Positions 53,887-63,733 are shown, counted from the stretch's first letter. The stretch: DNA of 64,000 nucleotides from Chloroflexi bacterium UBA6077 (GCA_002436065.1 DIXP01000038.1:147747-211746), one strand, 5' to 3'. A program made the numbers and translations. The notes: generated from the sequence alone by a model not told the origin.

Positions 53887-55215
53887 ATGCGACTCACTGG
53901 TGTGGCAAAGGTCAGACCGGGCAAGTGCATCATATGTGGCGGGCGATGCGAGAGCGCCTGTCCCGCGAAAGCGATCCAGATGACGCCGGAGGGCGAGCCG
54001 ACAGTCATAGAGGAGAAGTGTATCGGCTGCAGGAAGTGCGAGAAGGCCTGTCCGGCCGACGTCTTCGAGATGTACTTTACCCCCGAGCAGCTGGCGGCCA
54101 TCGCCGAGCGAGACGAGCGCAGGCGCAAGGCCGGCGCGACCGCTGAGAGCGAGGGCGAGAGGGAGGCGGTGCGCGCGGACAGGGAGTACAAGGGCGTTTG
54201 GGTCTTCGTGGAGCAGACGGACGGCGAGCCCGCTCGTGTCTCGTGGGAGCTGCTGGGGGTAGGGGCCGAACTCGCCAAGGCCCTGGACGCGGAGCTGTGC
54301 TCGGTGGTTATCGGCCACGAAGTGGAGGAGCTGTGCCTCGAGTCGTTCGCCTACGGTGCCTCCAGGTCCTACCTAGTGGACGGTCCGCTGTTCCGCCACT
54401 ATCGGACTGAGCCCTACTTCAGGACGATGTGCGACCTGGTGCGACGCTACAAGCCTGAGATCGTGCTGGTGGGAGCGACCGGCCAGGGAAGGGACCTGGC
54501 AGGGGCGATAGCGACGGAGCTTAAGACGGGTCTCACGGCTGACTGCACGGGGCTGGCCATAGACGACGAGGGCCTGCTGGTCCAGACACGGCCCGCCTTC
54601 GGCGGCAACATCATGGCTTCAATCCTCACCCCGCGGAACCGGCCACAGATGGCCACCGTGCGCCCACGCGTCATGTCGCTGCCTAAGAGGAACTGCTCAC
54701 GCAGCGGGGTAATCGTGCGGGTGCCTATGCCCTTCAAGGAAGAGGACTTCCGGACGAGGATCATCGAGATCATCAAGGACAGCCAGATACGGGTGAACAT
54801 CGCCGCGGCGGACGTGATCGTGTCCGGGGGGCGCGGCATGGGCGCCAAGGAGAACTTCCAGTTGCTGCAGGAGCTGGCTGATGAGCTGGGTGGGGTCGTG
54901 GGTAGCTCACGCGGGGCGGTGGAGGCCGGCTGGGTGCCCGCCTCGCGCCAGGTGGGCCAGACGGGCAAGACGGTGAAGCCGAAGCTGTATATCGCCTGCG
55001 GGATAAGCGGGGCGATCCAGCATCTGGTGGGGATGCAGGACTCAGACGTGATCATCGCGATAAACAACGACCGCGACGCGCCGATCTTCGAAGTGGCGAC
55101 GTATGGAGTGGTGGGCGACCTGTTCGAGGTAGTGCCGGCGATGATCCGGCAGATCAAGCAGCTGCGCACCCAACAGGGCGCCGGCGAGTTGTGCGCAGTC
55201 GGCAGCAGGGGGTAA
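53887..55215 (+). CDS. etfA: Electron transfer flavoprotein alpha subunit with N-terminal 2x[4Fe-4S] ferredoxin domain
   Basis: 442 residues. Cys14, 17, 21, 25 and Cys45, 48, 51, 55 form two 4Fe-4S sites, followed by a charged linker and the ETF-alpha fold ([87 protein letters not shown]). Such fusions occur in caffeyl-CoA and butyryl-CoA reductase systems, where the ferredoxin domain passes low-potential electrons. ATG 53887 has GGAGG upstream. Confidence 0.9.
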   Translation: MRLTGVAKVRPGKCIICGGRCESACPAKAIQMTPEGEPTVIEEKCIGCRKCEKACPADVFEMYFTPEQLAAIAERDERRRKAGATAESEGEREAVRADREYKGVWVFVEQTDGEPARVSWELLGVGAELAKALDAELCSVVIGHEVEELCLESFAYGASRSYLVDGPLFRHYRTEPYFRTMCDLVRRYKPEIVLVGATGQGRDLAGAIATELKTGLTADCTGLAIDDEGLLVQTRPAFGGNIMASILTPRNRPQMATVRPRVMSLPKRNCSRSGVIVRVPMPFKEEDFRTRIIEIIKDSQIRVNIAAADVIVSGGRGMGAKENFQLLQELADELGGVVGSSRGAVEAGWVPASRQVGQTGKTVKPKLYIACGISGAIQHLVGMQDSDVIIAINNDRDAPIFEVATYGVVGDLFEVVPAMIRQIKQLRTQQGAGELCAVGSRG

Positions 55216-55221
55216 CTAGAA

Positions 55222-57222
55222 ATGTCGGCCAAGGTCATCGCATTCGCAATCTTGCTCGCGGCCGCGCTGGCCGTCTTCGCCTGGAGCTGCTTTCGGCGGT
55301 TCCGCCTGGTCGCTCTCGGGAGGCCGGAGGACCGGCTGGACAGCCCGGGGAGACGGCTGAAGAACATGCTCGTCTACGCATTCGGCCAGAAACGGGTCCT
55401 GGAGCGGGGCTACGGGCTGAACCACCTGGTCATCTTCTGGTCGTTCCTCATCCTGCTGATCGCCAACAGCGAGTTCCTGGTGAGCGGCCTGTTCCCGGAG
55501 ATCGGTTTCTGGAAGCTGCCGGATGGGCTGTTCCGGCCGCTGACGCTGGTTTTCGATGTGGCCTCAGCGCTGGCGCTGGTGGCGGTGGTCATCGCGCTGG
55601 TGAGGCGGGCCTTCTTCGCACCCCCGCACATCGGGGGACTCAGCCGCGACGCCTCGGTCATCCTGTTGATGATCGGCACGCTGATGGTCGCCTTCTTCGG
55701 CATGAATGCCGCCAGGATCGCCATGGCGCGCGTGGACTCGCCCGGACTCGCCCCGGTGTCGAGCTTCGCTGCTAACACCTTTCTGATGGGCGTGCCGGCT
55801 CAGCAGCTGGAGGGGCTGGAGCAGCTGCTATGGTGGGTACACGCCCTGGTGCTGCTGGCGTTCCTGAACTACCTTCCATACAGCAAACACATGCACATCC
55901 TGACGGCGATCCCGAACTGCTTCTTCAGAAGCCTGAAGAGGGTGAACACGCAGCCGAGGGAGGTCTTCGAGAAGGACAAGTCGTTCGGCGTGAGGCGGGT
56001 GGAGCAGTTCGGATGGAAGGCGCTGTTCGACTCGTACTCCTGCACCGAGTGCGGTCGATGCGCGGATGTGTGCCCCGCGACCTCAACGGGTAAGGCGCTC
56101 AACCCGAAACTGGTAATCCACGACATCAAGGCGAACCTGCTGGTGAACGCGCCGCTGTTGAGCGGCAACGGCCACTCCGGCAACGGCTTTGCCGGCAACT
56201 GCAAGGTGCTGCCCCTGATCGGCGGGATGGGGGAGGGCAGCGTATCGGAGGACGCCCTATGGGCGTGCACGACCTGCGGCGCCTGCATGCAGGTGTGTCC
56301 GGTGTTCATCGAGCACGTTCCGAAGATCGTGGAGATGCGCAGGGGGATGGTGGAGATGGAGGCCCGCTTCCCGGAGAGCCTGCAGACAGTATTCGAGAGC
56401 GTGGAGCTGCGCAGCAACCCGTGGGGTATCGGTCCTTCCGAGCGCGCCAATTGGGCCAAGGCTACATCCACGACGCCGTTCGAGGCTGGGAAGACCGAGT
56501 ACCTGTTCTACGTGGGATGCGCGGGGGCGTTCGACGCTCGCAGTCGCAAGATCACCCTAGCCACCGCGGAGATACTGAATGCGGCGGGCGTCTCGTGGGG
56601 GGTGCTGGGGAACGCCGAGCCGTGCTGCGGCGACAGCCTGCGTCGGTTGGGCAACGAGTACGTTTTCGAGCAGTTGGCCTGCAAGAATGTCGAGATGTTC
56701 CGGGACAGGGGCGTGAGGAAGATCGTGACGATCTGCCCTCATTGCTACAGCACGCTGAAGAACGACTACCGGCAGTTCGGGTTGGAGGCCGAGGTGGTGC
56801 ACCACACCGAGCTGATCAGCGGCCTGATCAAGCAGGGAAGGCTGAAGCTGAAGGGAACGAAAGAGCTTGGAAGGGTTGTGTTCCACGACTCCTGCTACCT
56901 CGGGCGGCACAACGACGTGTTCGATGCCCCTCGTAGGGCGATCGCGTCGGCGACTGGGCAGACGCCGGTGGAGATGGAACGGCAGCGAGAGAGGGCATTC
57001 TGCTGCGGGGCCGGGGGCGGCCGGATGTGGATGGAGGAGGACAGCGGGAAGCGCATCAACGCCGCGCGGGCAGAGGAGGCGATGGGGGCGAACCCAGACA
57101 CGATCTGCGTGAGTTGCCCCTACTGCATGACGATGTTCGAGGATGCCCTGAAGGACGGGTTCCCGGGGGAGAAGGTACGGGTGCTGGACGTGGCCGAGGT
57201 GGTGACCAGAGCGATGGCCTGA
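55222..57222 (+). CDS. Membrane ETF:quinone oxidoreductase of the HdrD-like (EMO/EtfD) type
   Basis: 666 residues. Five N-terminal membrane helices (such as VIAFAILLAAALAVFAWS and LWWVHALVLLAFLNYLPYSKH, NarI-like) are followed by two 4Fe-4S motifs (CTECGRCADVCP and CTTCGACMQVCP) and two CCG domains (CCGDSLRRLGNEY, CCGAGGGRMWME) that bind non-cubane clusters as in heterodisulfide reductase HdrD. The order and location after etfBA match the ETF:menaquinone oxidoreductase of anaerobes. Electrons from EtfAB would enter the quinone pool here. A decayed copy of the last ~48 residues lies at 59252-59398. Confidence 0.9.
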   Translation: MSAKVIAFAILLAAALAVFAWSCFRRFRLVALGRPEDRLDSPGRRLKNMLVYAFGQKRVLERGYGLNHLVIFWSFLILLIANSEFLVSGLFPEIGFWKLPDGLFRPLTLVFDVASALALVAVVIALVRRAFFAPPHIGGLSRDASVILLMIGTLMVAFFGMNAARIAMARVDSPGLAPVSSFAANTFLMGVPAQQLEGLEQLLWWVHALVLLAFLNYLPYSKHMHILTAIPNCFFRSLKRVNTQPREVFEKDKSFGVRRVEQFGWKALFDSYSCTECGRCADVCPATSTGKALNPKLVIHDIKANLLVNAPLLSGNGHSGNGFAGNCKVLPLIGGMGEGSVSEDALWACTTCGACMQVCPVFIEHVPKIVEMRRGMVEMEARFPESLQTVFESVELRSNPWGIGPSERANWAKATSTTPFEAGKTEYLFYVGCAGAFDARSRKITLATAEILNAAGVSWGVLGNAEPCCGDSLRRLGNEYVFEQLACKNVEMFRDRGVRKIVTICPHCYSTLKNDYRQFGLEAEVVHHTELISGLIKQGRLKLKGTKELGRVVFHDSCYLGRHNDVFDAPRRAIASATGQTPVEMERQRERAFCCGAGGGRMWMEEDSGKRINAARAEEAMGANPDTICVSCPYCMTMFEDALKDGFPGEKVRVLDVAEVVTRAMA

Positions 57223-57389
57223 GTAGTTGGCAGCCGGCGTAGCCTTGCCAGCGAGGATTCGACACCGGGCACTCGCACGCTTGGAGCAACAGAACGGGAT
57301 CAGGATCGAGCCAGGCGGCGTTGGCGCGCGATAGGCGCAACTGCTATCCGAGGGGTACACAAGTATTTCGTAACATGCGGAGGCGTGTT

Positions 57390-59165
57390 ATGGAGATAGA
57401 GTCAGCGAGACGAATAGTGATTGTGGGCGGATCGACTGCTGGCGCCAGCGCCGCTACCAAGGCCCGGCGGACCAACGAGGACGCGGAGATCACCATCTTC
57501 GAGCAGGGGCCCTACGCATCCTTTGCCGGCTGCGGATTGCCCTACTATGTCGGCGGTGAGGTCCGCGACGTCAACGATCTGTCTTGCCTGTCTCAGAAGA
57601 ATTTCCACACCCGCTATCGCATTCGTGTTGGCCTTCGACAGGAAGTAGCTGCAATCGACCGGGCCGGCAGGCGAGTGCATGTGAAGGATCTAACCACGGG
57701 TAACTGCAGCTGGCATCCCTTCGACAGGCTGATCCTAGCGCACAGCGCGCCACCGCTGCTCCCGTCCGTCCCCGGCATCGACCTGCTCGGGGTCTTCTCT
57801 CTCTCCACGGTGCCTGATACCGAGGCGCTGCGCTCCTACGTCCTGTCAGACCAAGTCCGCCAAGTGGCCGTGATCGGAGGTGGGTTCAGCGGTTTCGAGG
57901 TGATGGAAGCGCTGCTCAATCTCGGGCTAGAGGTCCACCTGGTGGGGAGCGCGTCTCACCTAATGTCCCACATGGACTGGGAGATGGCCGTCCCGGTGGC
58001 CGAGCATTTGAGGACCGAGGGCGTGAAGCTGCACCTAGGAGCAGAACCGGTGGTCTTCATAGGAGAAACGCGCCTGGAGAGGCTGGAACTGTCCACGGGA
58101 GAGGTCGTCCCCGTGCAGCTCGCGGTGGTCGCCAACGGGTTGCCGCGCGAGCTGAGCCTGGCCCGGGAGGCCGGGCTGGAGATTGGTCCCAACGGGGGCG
58201 TGCTGGTGGATGATCGCATGCGGACAAGCGATCCAGACATATACGCCTGCGGAGACATGGCCGAGGTGGTGCACTGCGTCAGCGGGAAAAGGGTCAGGCT
58301 GAGCCTGCCAGGACCGGCGAACAGGGAGGGCCGGGTAGCGGGCTCTAACGCGGCCGGGGGCAATCTCCGTTTCGGTGGAGTGATCGGGACCTGCGTGGTA
58401 AAGGCTTGCTACCTATCGGTCGGCAAGACCGGCTTGAGCGAGGCCGAGGCGAGGCAGGTAGGCTTCGAGCCTATCGCTACCTACACACACAACCACTCCA
58501 TACCTGACTACATGCGAGAGGCCGAGATCATGGCGATCAAGCTGGTCGCCGAGCGCAGAAGCGGGAGGTTGCTGGGGGCACAGATCGTTGGCGGTCAGGG
58601 AGTGGACAAGCGCACGGACGTGCTGGCGACCGCGATACAGGCCGGGATGACGGTGGAGGAGCTGGAGGGAATCGACCTGGCCTGCTCGCCGCCCTACTCC
58701 TCGGAGAAGGACCCCGTGGTGATGGCCGCGTTTGCGACGGCCAACCGCTGGCGAGGCGAGGTGGAGACGGTGTCGGTCCAGGATCTGGCGCAGGAGATGG
58801 ATGCCGGTAAGCCGATAAGGATCGTGGATGTGCGAGGGGCAAGGAGCTTCGCGGCGGGGCACATTCCAGGCTCGGAGAACCTCGTGCTGGATATGTTCAG
58901 AAAGTCCCTGCACCGTTTCGATCCGGCAGAAACCGTCACCCTGATCTGTCACGTGGGCCGCGGCTCATATGAGGGGTACAGGCTGCTGAAACACCACGGC
59001 TTCCGAGCTCGGAACGTGACGGGGGGGTTCTCCAGCTGGAGACAAGCCTATCACGATCGGATTGAAGTAGGTCACGAGGCCGCCCGACAGATTGTCGCCT
59101 CGTCCAGCCTTGGTAACGAAGACGGGAGAGAGCATCGGACCAATTCGGCAGAAAGGGCAGATTGA
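57390..59165 (+). CDS. CoA-disulfide reductase-like FAD protein with C-terminal rhodanese domain
   Basis: 591 residues. FAD motif IVIVGGSTAGASAATKARR, active-site Cys48 in SFAGCGLPYYVGG (typical SFxNCGLPYY), NAD motif VAVIGGGFSGFEVMEAL, and YACGDMAEV near the FAD. Residues from about 470 form a rhodanese domain with Cys520 (CHVGRGSYEG). Such fusions reduce CoA disulfides or persulfides and may protect CoA thiols. ATG 57390 has GGAGG upstream. Confidence 0.85.
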   Translation: MEIESARRIVIVGGSTAGASAATKARRTNEDAEITIFEQGPYASFAGCGLPYYVGGEVRDVNDLSCLSQKNFHTRYRIRVGLRQEVAAIDRAGRRVHVKDLTTGNCSWHPFDRLILAHSAPPLLPSVPGIDLLGVFSLSTVPDTEALRSYVLSDQVRQVAVIGGGFSGFEVMEALLNLGLEVHLVGSASHLMSHMDWEMAVPVAEHLRTEGVKLHLGAEPVVFIGETRLERLELSTGEVVPVQLAVVANGLPRELSLAREAGLEIGPNGGVLVDDRMRTSDPDIYACGDMAEVVHCVSGKRVRLSLPGPANREGRVAGSNAAGGNLRFGGVIGTCVVKACYLSVGKTGLSEAEARQVGFEPIATYTHNHSIPDYMREAEIMAIKLVAERRSGRLLGAQIVGGQGVDKRTDVLATAIQAGMTVEELEGIDLACSPPYSSEKDPVVMAAFATANRWRGEVETVSVQDLAQEMDAGKPIRIVDVRGARSFAAGHIPGSENLVLDMFRKSLHRFDPAETVTLICHVGRGSYEGYRLLKHHGFRARNVTGGFSSWRQAYHDRIEVGHEAARQIVASSSLGNEDGREHRTNSAERAD

Positions 59166-59251
59166 TCGCTCGTACGGCTATGAAGGTAGCGCCCCAGTAA
59201 ACCGTGGTCATGCTGCCACCGTCAGGATCGGCGGTTTTGGTAGGGCTTGTT

Positions 59252-59398
59252 GAGGCGATGGGGGCGAAGCCGGACACGATCTGCGTGAGCTGCCCCTACT
59301 CCATGACGATGTTCGAGGATGCTCTGAAGGACGGGTTCCCAGGGGAGAAGGTGCAGGTGCTGGACGTGGCCGAGGTGGTGGCCAGAGCGATGGCCTGA
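59252..59398 (+). pseudogene. Ghost fragment: C-terminus of the membrane ETF:quinone oxidoreductase
   Basis: EAMGAKPDTICVSCPY SMTMFEDALKDGFPGEKVQ and DVAEVVARAMA then TGA align with the last ~48 residues of the intact gene at 55222-57222 and continue some bases past the stop (TGAGTAGTTGGC in both). One iron-ligand cysteine is serine here. No other part of the gene is present. Confidence 0.8.
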
Positions 59399-59524
59399 GT
59401 AGTTGGCGCCAGTCGGGTCAGACGGTTCGACGACACCGTGCAAGAAGGGAGGAGGCAAAGAAGCAGCTCGAGGACAAGGCTTCTTGGGTTACAGAGTCTT
59501 CGCGGGGCGTGTCTGGCGAGTCAG

Positions 59525-59659
59525 GGGCAGGGCAAGACGCTGGAGGAGCGGCTTCCAATCGCGAGGGCGCAGGCGAACATCTGCAATGCTAGCGAGGATG
59601 CGAAGGAAGGGTTGCTTGCCTTCAAGGAGAAGCGTGCTCCGGTGTGGCAGGGCCGGTAA
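59525..59659 (+). pseudogene. Ghost fragment: C-terminus of the glutamate-less crotonase
   Basis: GQGKTLEERLPIARAQANIC and NASEDAKEGLLAFKEKRAPV plus WQGR match the last 44 residues of the gene at 48528-49295. The copy contains codon changes throughout and ends at the same stop. The sequence upstream is not recognisable as crotonase. Confidence 0.8.
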
Positions 59660-59723
59660 TCTAAGCATTCCGGAGCGTTCTCCGGCGAGGCCCGGAGACG
59701 CTCGTCGCCTGGCCTGGCCAGAG

Positions 59724-59795
59724 GGAATAGCCAGCGATGCAGACATGCAAAGCCAGCCCGCGAGGCTGTGGACCCGTGAAAGGGTGAATGCCGGG
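59724..59795 (+). pseudogene. Ghost fragment of a CaiB-type CoA-transferase
   Basis: GIASDADMQSQPARLWTREREVNA-like reading (ASDADMQSQPARLWTRERVNA) matches EAASDPDMNSQPARLKNREKVNA of the intact CoA-transferase. Only about 24 residues remain. It lies in the same patch as the two preceding ghosts. Confidence 0.6.
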
Positions 59796-59967
59796 TACTG
59801 TTCGGCAGGTTGTGTCAATCTGGGTGGCGCCAGTTCAGGCAGCTGCCAGTTGCCTCGCCAATACCTCCAGGGCATGATCCCTCCATGCGATCGGCGTCTT
59901 GCCAGCTTCCAAAGTACAGTCCGGCCCAAGTATTCGGTAGATTAGTTCGGTAGAAGGAGATGCGGGA

Positions 59968-61407
59968 GTGTTCGAGCAGTACATCAACGGTAGATGTGTT
60001 GACGGCAAGGGTGCAGCCTTCGACGTCGTGAACCCTGCCACAGAGGAGGTGATTGCCTCTGTTGGTGCAGCCGACGAACTGCAGACAATAGAGGCGCTGG
60101 AGGCTGCCCAGGAGGCGTTCAAGGGCTGGTCCAGAACCTCCATCAACGAGCGGATAGCCTGGATCGTCAGGCTGCGCGATGCATTTCTTGCCGAGAGCGA
60201 AACAGTGGTCGATTTGCTGGCTCGTGAAGCGGGCAAGTCCTATCCCGAGGCGGCGGGCGAATGCAAAGCGGCCGTTGCCATGCTCAACTTCTACGCCGAA
60301 GAGATCAAACGGGTCTACGGCACGATCTTGCCAGATCATGTCTCCAAACCCGGTGAAGTGCTGCACTTGGTGCAGAGATACCCCGTGGGTGTTACCGTCG
60401 GTCATTTGGCCTGGAACTTCCCGATGCAAAACGCTGCCCTCAAGCTTGCCCCATCCCTCGCCTCGGGCTGCACCTGCGTACTCAAGCCCGCCAGCAACAC
60501 ACCGTTGGCGACGCTCTACCTGGGGATGATCGCCGAGAAGATCGGTTTCCCCAAGGGCGTGTTCAACATCGTTGCCGGGCCTTCCTCCGTAGTCGGGAGG
60601 ACCCTCAATGAGAGCAAGATCCCGCGCTTGATCGGACTGATAGGTTCGTCGGATACCGGTCGGCATGTGTTGTCGCAGGCATCCACATCGATCAAGCGTT
60701 TCTCATTGGAGTTGGGGGGCAACGCGCCAGCCGTCGTCATGCCAGACGTAGATCTGGAAAGCACCGCTGCCTACATGGTTACCCGCAAGACGGCTCCCTG
60801 CGCCGGCCAGGGCTGTGCCAACATCAATCGCATCTATGTGCATGCGAGCGTGCACGACAAGTTTGTTGACCTACTGCTCCAGAACATTCAGAAGGTCAAG
60901 GTTGGATGGGGCAGGGAGTTGAGCAATGCCATGGGGCCGTTGATCGACAAGGCGGCACGTGACCGGGTGCTCGAACTGATAGGGGATGCTACCGATAAGG
61001 GCGCGAGACTGCTATTCGGTGGAAAGATTCCCGAGGACCTGCCTGTGGGATCGTTCATCATGCCAACCCTGCTGGACAACGCGCAGGACAACATGCGGGT
61101 GTGCCATGAAGAGATCTTCGGACCGGTATTGGTGGTGTACACCTTCGATAGTTTGGACGAAGTGATCGCGAGGGCCAACGATACCGACTATGGATTGAAC
61201 TCGTACCTGTTCACCTACGATTCGCGTGTCATCGCCAGGGTTCATGAGGAATTCGGTTTTGGCGAGGTGGAGGTGAACAACCCGGGCAGGAGTGGTGGCA
61301 TCGACCTGCCACATGTTGGCATCAAGGAAAGCGGCGTGGGGTGCGATAGGTCCAAGTGGTCGTTGGAGCCGTACCTCTGGATGCGACGGCTCTCCATCCG
61401 ATCGTAG
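59968..61407 (+). CDS. Aldehyde dehydrogenase (succinate-semialdehyde dehydrogenase-like)
   Basis: 479 residues. NAD(P)-dependent ALDH fold: VGVTVGHLAWNFPMQN, IGSSDTGRHVL, catalytic Glu near 249 (FSLELGGNAPAVVMPD), catalytic Cys near 282 (GQGCANINR) and the C-terminal EIFGPVLVVYTFDSLDEVIARANDTDYGLNSYLF. GTG 59968 follows GGAG nine bases upstream. It would oxidise an aldehyde, possibly a semialdehyde, of the pathway. A hairpin directly follows the stop. Confidence 0.9.
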   Translation: MFEQYINGRCVDGKGAAFDVVNPATEEVIASVGAADELQTIEALEAAQEAFKGWSRTSINERIAWIVRLRDAFLAESETVVDLLAREAGKSYPEAAGECKAAVAMLNFYAEEIKRVYGTILPDHVSKPGEVLHLVQRYPVGVTVGHLAWNFPMQNAALKLAPSLASGCTCVLKPASNTPLATLYLGMIAEKIGFPKGVFNIVAGPSSVVGRTLNESKIPRLIGLIGSSDTGRHVLSQASTSIKRFSLELGGNAPAVVMPDVDLESTAAYMVTRKTAPCAGQGCANINRIYVHASVHDKFVDLLLQNIQKVKVGWGRELSNAMGPLIDKAARDRVLELIGDATDKGARLLFGGKIPEDLPVGSFIMPTLLDNAQDNMRVCHEEIFGPVLVVYTFDSLDEVIARANDTDYGLNSYLFTYDSRVIARVHEEFGFGEVEVNNPGRSGGIDLPHVGIKESGVGCDRSKWSLEPYLWMRRLSIRS

Positions 61408-61423
61408 TGCAATCAAAAAGCTT

Positions 61424-61466
61424 CTGAGGGGGAGGAAGGCGGCAATGCCGCCTTCCTCCCCCTCAG
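61424..61466 (-). terminator. Perfect 21-bp-arm hairpin in the domain VI position, overlapping the intron end
   Basis: CTGAGGGGGAGGAAGGCGGC plus one more base pairs perfectly with 61446-61466, with a single central base. No bulged branch adenosine is seen on the stem. Followed on the minus strand by AGCTTTTTG, so it can also serve as a terminator of the plus-strand aldehyde dehydrogenase or of the minus-strand intron transcript. Confidence 0.5.
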
Positions 61467-63065
61467 AACCGGGCAGGCGGGTTTCCTCGCACCCGGCTCA
61501 AGCCTCTACTAACGCCCGTTTTACCGGACGCGGTTGCACAACATTCGTTCCCTGGCAGCTCGTTGGCCCATAGCTGTTGGGTGTCGCTCAGGTTCGTCAC
61601 CTGTGACTGACTCATTCTGCCATGTCTGGCATCGAAATACGCCTGCCAGTTGGGGTCGTACGGATTGGCCTCTCCGCGGATCTTGCTGTGCCGCTTGATG
61701 GCGACTGACAAGGCTGAAAAGAGCCGTACTTCCAGGGATACCTCGCGGGCATCCTTCACCTCCCCAGTAAACACCCAATTCCTGGAGCCATGCCTTCGGA
61801 AGTATCGGTCTTTGATCCAGTGAAGGTTCTTCCTCCGGTGCCTCCGTTTCGCCCAGCTCCAGAGCGTCCCGAAGATAGCGTTGTCCATGGTCGCAAAGGC
61901 CCTCTTGCCGACCATATGCCGGTGATAGTTGGCCCATCCCCGTATCAGGGGATTGAGCCGCAGTATCAGTTGTCCAGCCGAGGTCTGCCGGTTGGTCTTG
62001 ATGACTCGCCGGACATTGCAGAGGAACGCCTTTACGTTCTTCCTGGATCGTTTGATGAGCAGCTTCCCCCTGTACTTGCGTACATTGAAGCCTAGGAAGT
62101 CAAAGCCATCTTCGATGTGCGTGATGACTGTCTTCTCAGGTGAGAGTTCCAGCCCCCGTTCCATCATGAATTGCTCCACGAGGGGTCTGACTTCGCCCTC
62201 CAGCAATTCCTTCGAGCTGCCGGTGATGACGAAATCGTCCGCATACCTGATCAGGTTAACCTTTCGGGCACGCAGCACCTTCTGCGGGTGTGACTCCCTC
62301 AGTCGGTTCTCCAAGCCGTCCAGCGTCATGTTGGCCATCACCGGTGAGATGATGCCTCCTTGGGGACTGCCTTCATCTGTCGGGTAGAAGACGTCTTTCT
62401 CCATGTACCCGGCCTTCAGCCACTTCCTGAGTATGGCCCCTTGTTCGTGGGGACGTGAGCCAGTAGCCAGTCATGACTGATCTTGTCGAAGCATGACTTG
62501 ATGTCGCCTTCCAGCACCCACTGGGCCGAGCGTCTCGAACTCAGGGCGATGAAGCACTGATGGATAGCCTCGGCGGTGGATCTTTCCAGCCGGAACCCAT
62601 AGGAGTTCCGATCCCCTGCGGTCTCGGCGATGGGGTCCAGGGCCAGCAGGTAGAGAGCCTGCATCGCCCTATCTCTCATCGTCGGGATACCCAGAGGGCG
62701 CATCTTGCCGTTGCTCTTGGGGATGTACACTCGTCTGAGGGGTTGAGGTTCGTGGCCCCTCTGCCTCAGGGAGGGGATACTGCCGTTGCCTTCTTTTCGG
62801 TGCTGTCCCAAAGTTCCTGGTCCACCCCAGGTGTCCTGCTGCCACGGTTCTCTGTCACTCGCTTCACGGCCAGCAACCTGGCGCCATGCGAGTGGGTCAG
62901 TAGGCGCTGGAGGGCTTTCACCTTCCCCCACCTGCCTTCCTGTGTCGCCTTCACGACACGCGCTTGGAGCCGACGCACGTTCGGTGGGCTGCCTGCCAGT
63001 TGACCTGGTGCCAGTCCAGCTTGTCGTGGGAGGCAGCACCGGACCCAACCCCCACCACCGTCCAC
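61463..63065 (-). pseudogene. Group II intron reverse transcriptase/maturase (LtrA type), frameshifted and C-terminally truncated
   Basis: Three frames are needed: 63065-62766 (start-side, VRRLQARVVKATQEGRWGKV; LLTHSHGARLLAVKRVTENRG), 62760s-62416 (QPQPLRRVYIPKSNGKMRPLG; NSYGFRLERSTAEAIHQC) and 62404-61463 (GSPQGGIISPVMANM; YADDFVITG, the RT active site; NYHRHMVGKRAFATMDN). The joined protein breaks off shortly after PYDPNWQAYFDARHGR; the usual HNH endonuclease domain is missing and the frame runs into domain V. The maturase is not functional as sequenced. Confidence 0.8.
61466..61499 (-). ncRNA. Group II intron domain V (first intron)
   Basis: On the minus strand the 34 bases start GAGCCGGGTGCG and end GCCCGGTTC, with GAAA in the middle, the classic domain V hairpin. 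It overlaps the end of the maturase frame. Confidence 0.85.
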
Positions 63066-63706
63066 GGGATGGTGGTTACAGGGCTGTCCGTCATCTGCTC
63101 TACCTCTTTAGCCGGTTTGCCGAGCTCTCTCGTGACGAGAGACCAGGCAGAAGTCTGCTTGCTTTAGCATGGGGTGATGTCTCCTCTCGGCTCAACTCCT
63201 ATCCGCCCCATTACAGGGCGGCTTTCGCTTCCTCCGCCTTCCTTATACCCGCAGCCTCATGGGCTCGCCTTGCGGCTCGCTGTCCCTAATCGGGAGGACT
63301 ACGGACTTACCACGTTCTGAGTAAACACCACGGTTGGTTTAGGCGCCGCCTCTTCGCCGGTGGTCACACTGTCCACGACGGGGATGGTACAAGTCCCCGT
63401 GCCCGACCACGTCTTTTGGTCCAAGCCTGTCAGCATCTTTGGCTTGCTACAATTGACGGCGTTTATCAGCGGTTCCCATGTGGTAGCCATGCCATCCAAC
63501 CCTTGCGCCCTAACCGCTTGATGCTATCAGCAATAGCCTCCCCTCGCGGCTTGGCTACCCCTCATCGAGTGGGCACGTTGTCCCAGGGGCTTCGCACCGC
63601 CGGATTGCTCCCGCCGCACGCCCCGAATAGGGTACTGAAGGTGGAACTTCAGGTCAGATGGTGCTCTTGCAGTTCTGACAGCCGTTTACTCGACCTCGTG
63701 TCGCAC
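63066..63706 (-). ncRNA. Group II intron 5' region (domains I-III) of the first intron
   Basis: No protein gene is supported in this ~640 bp. It lies between the intron 5' GTGCGAC and the maturase frame, the expected place for structured RNA domains I-III. Open frames here are chance. Confidence 0.6.
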
Positions 63707-63733
63707 TGTACCCCATTATCAAGACAAGTATCA

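Larger units (their letters stand above)
61410..63706 (-). mobile_element. Group II intron with a broken maturase, minus strand
   Basis: The 5' end is GTGCGACACG (minus strand, first base at 63706). The 3' end is close to the domain V at 61466-61499 and the domain VI-like hairpin at 61424-61466. It contains a maturase gene split by frameshifts. It inserts in a region with no recognisable host gene, 27 bp downstream of another intron. Confidence 0.85.

Noticed and set aside
140..63065. Many long open frames on the opposite strand of real genes (for example 14558-15022, 15368-16147, 24017-24994, 26057-26878, 39351-40316)
   Set aside because: They are codon-complement shadows in GC-rich genes and show no family motifs; each lies fully within a gene with strong evidence.
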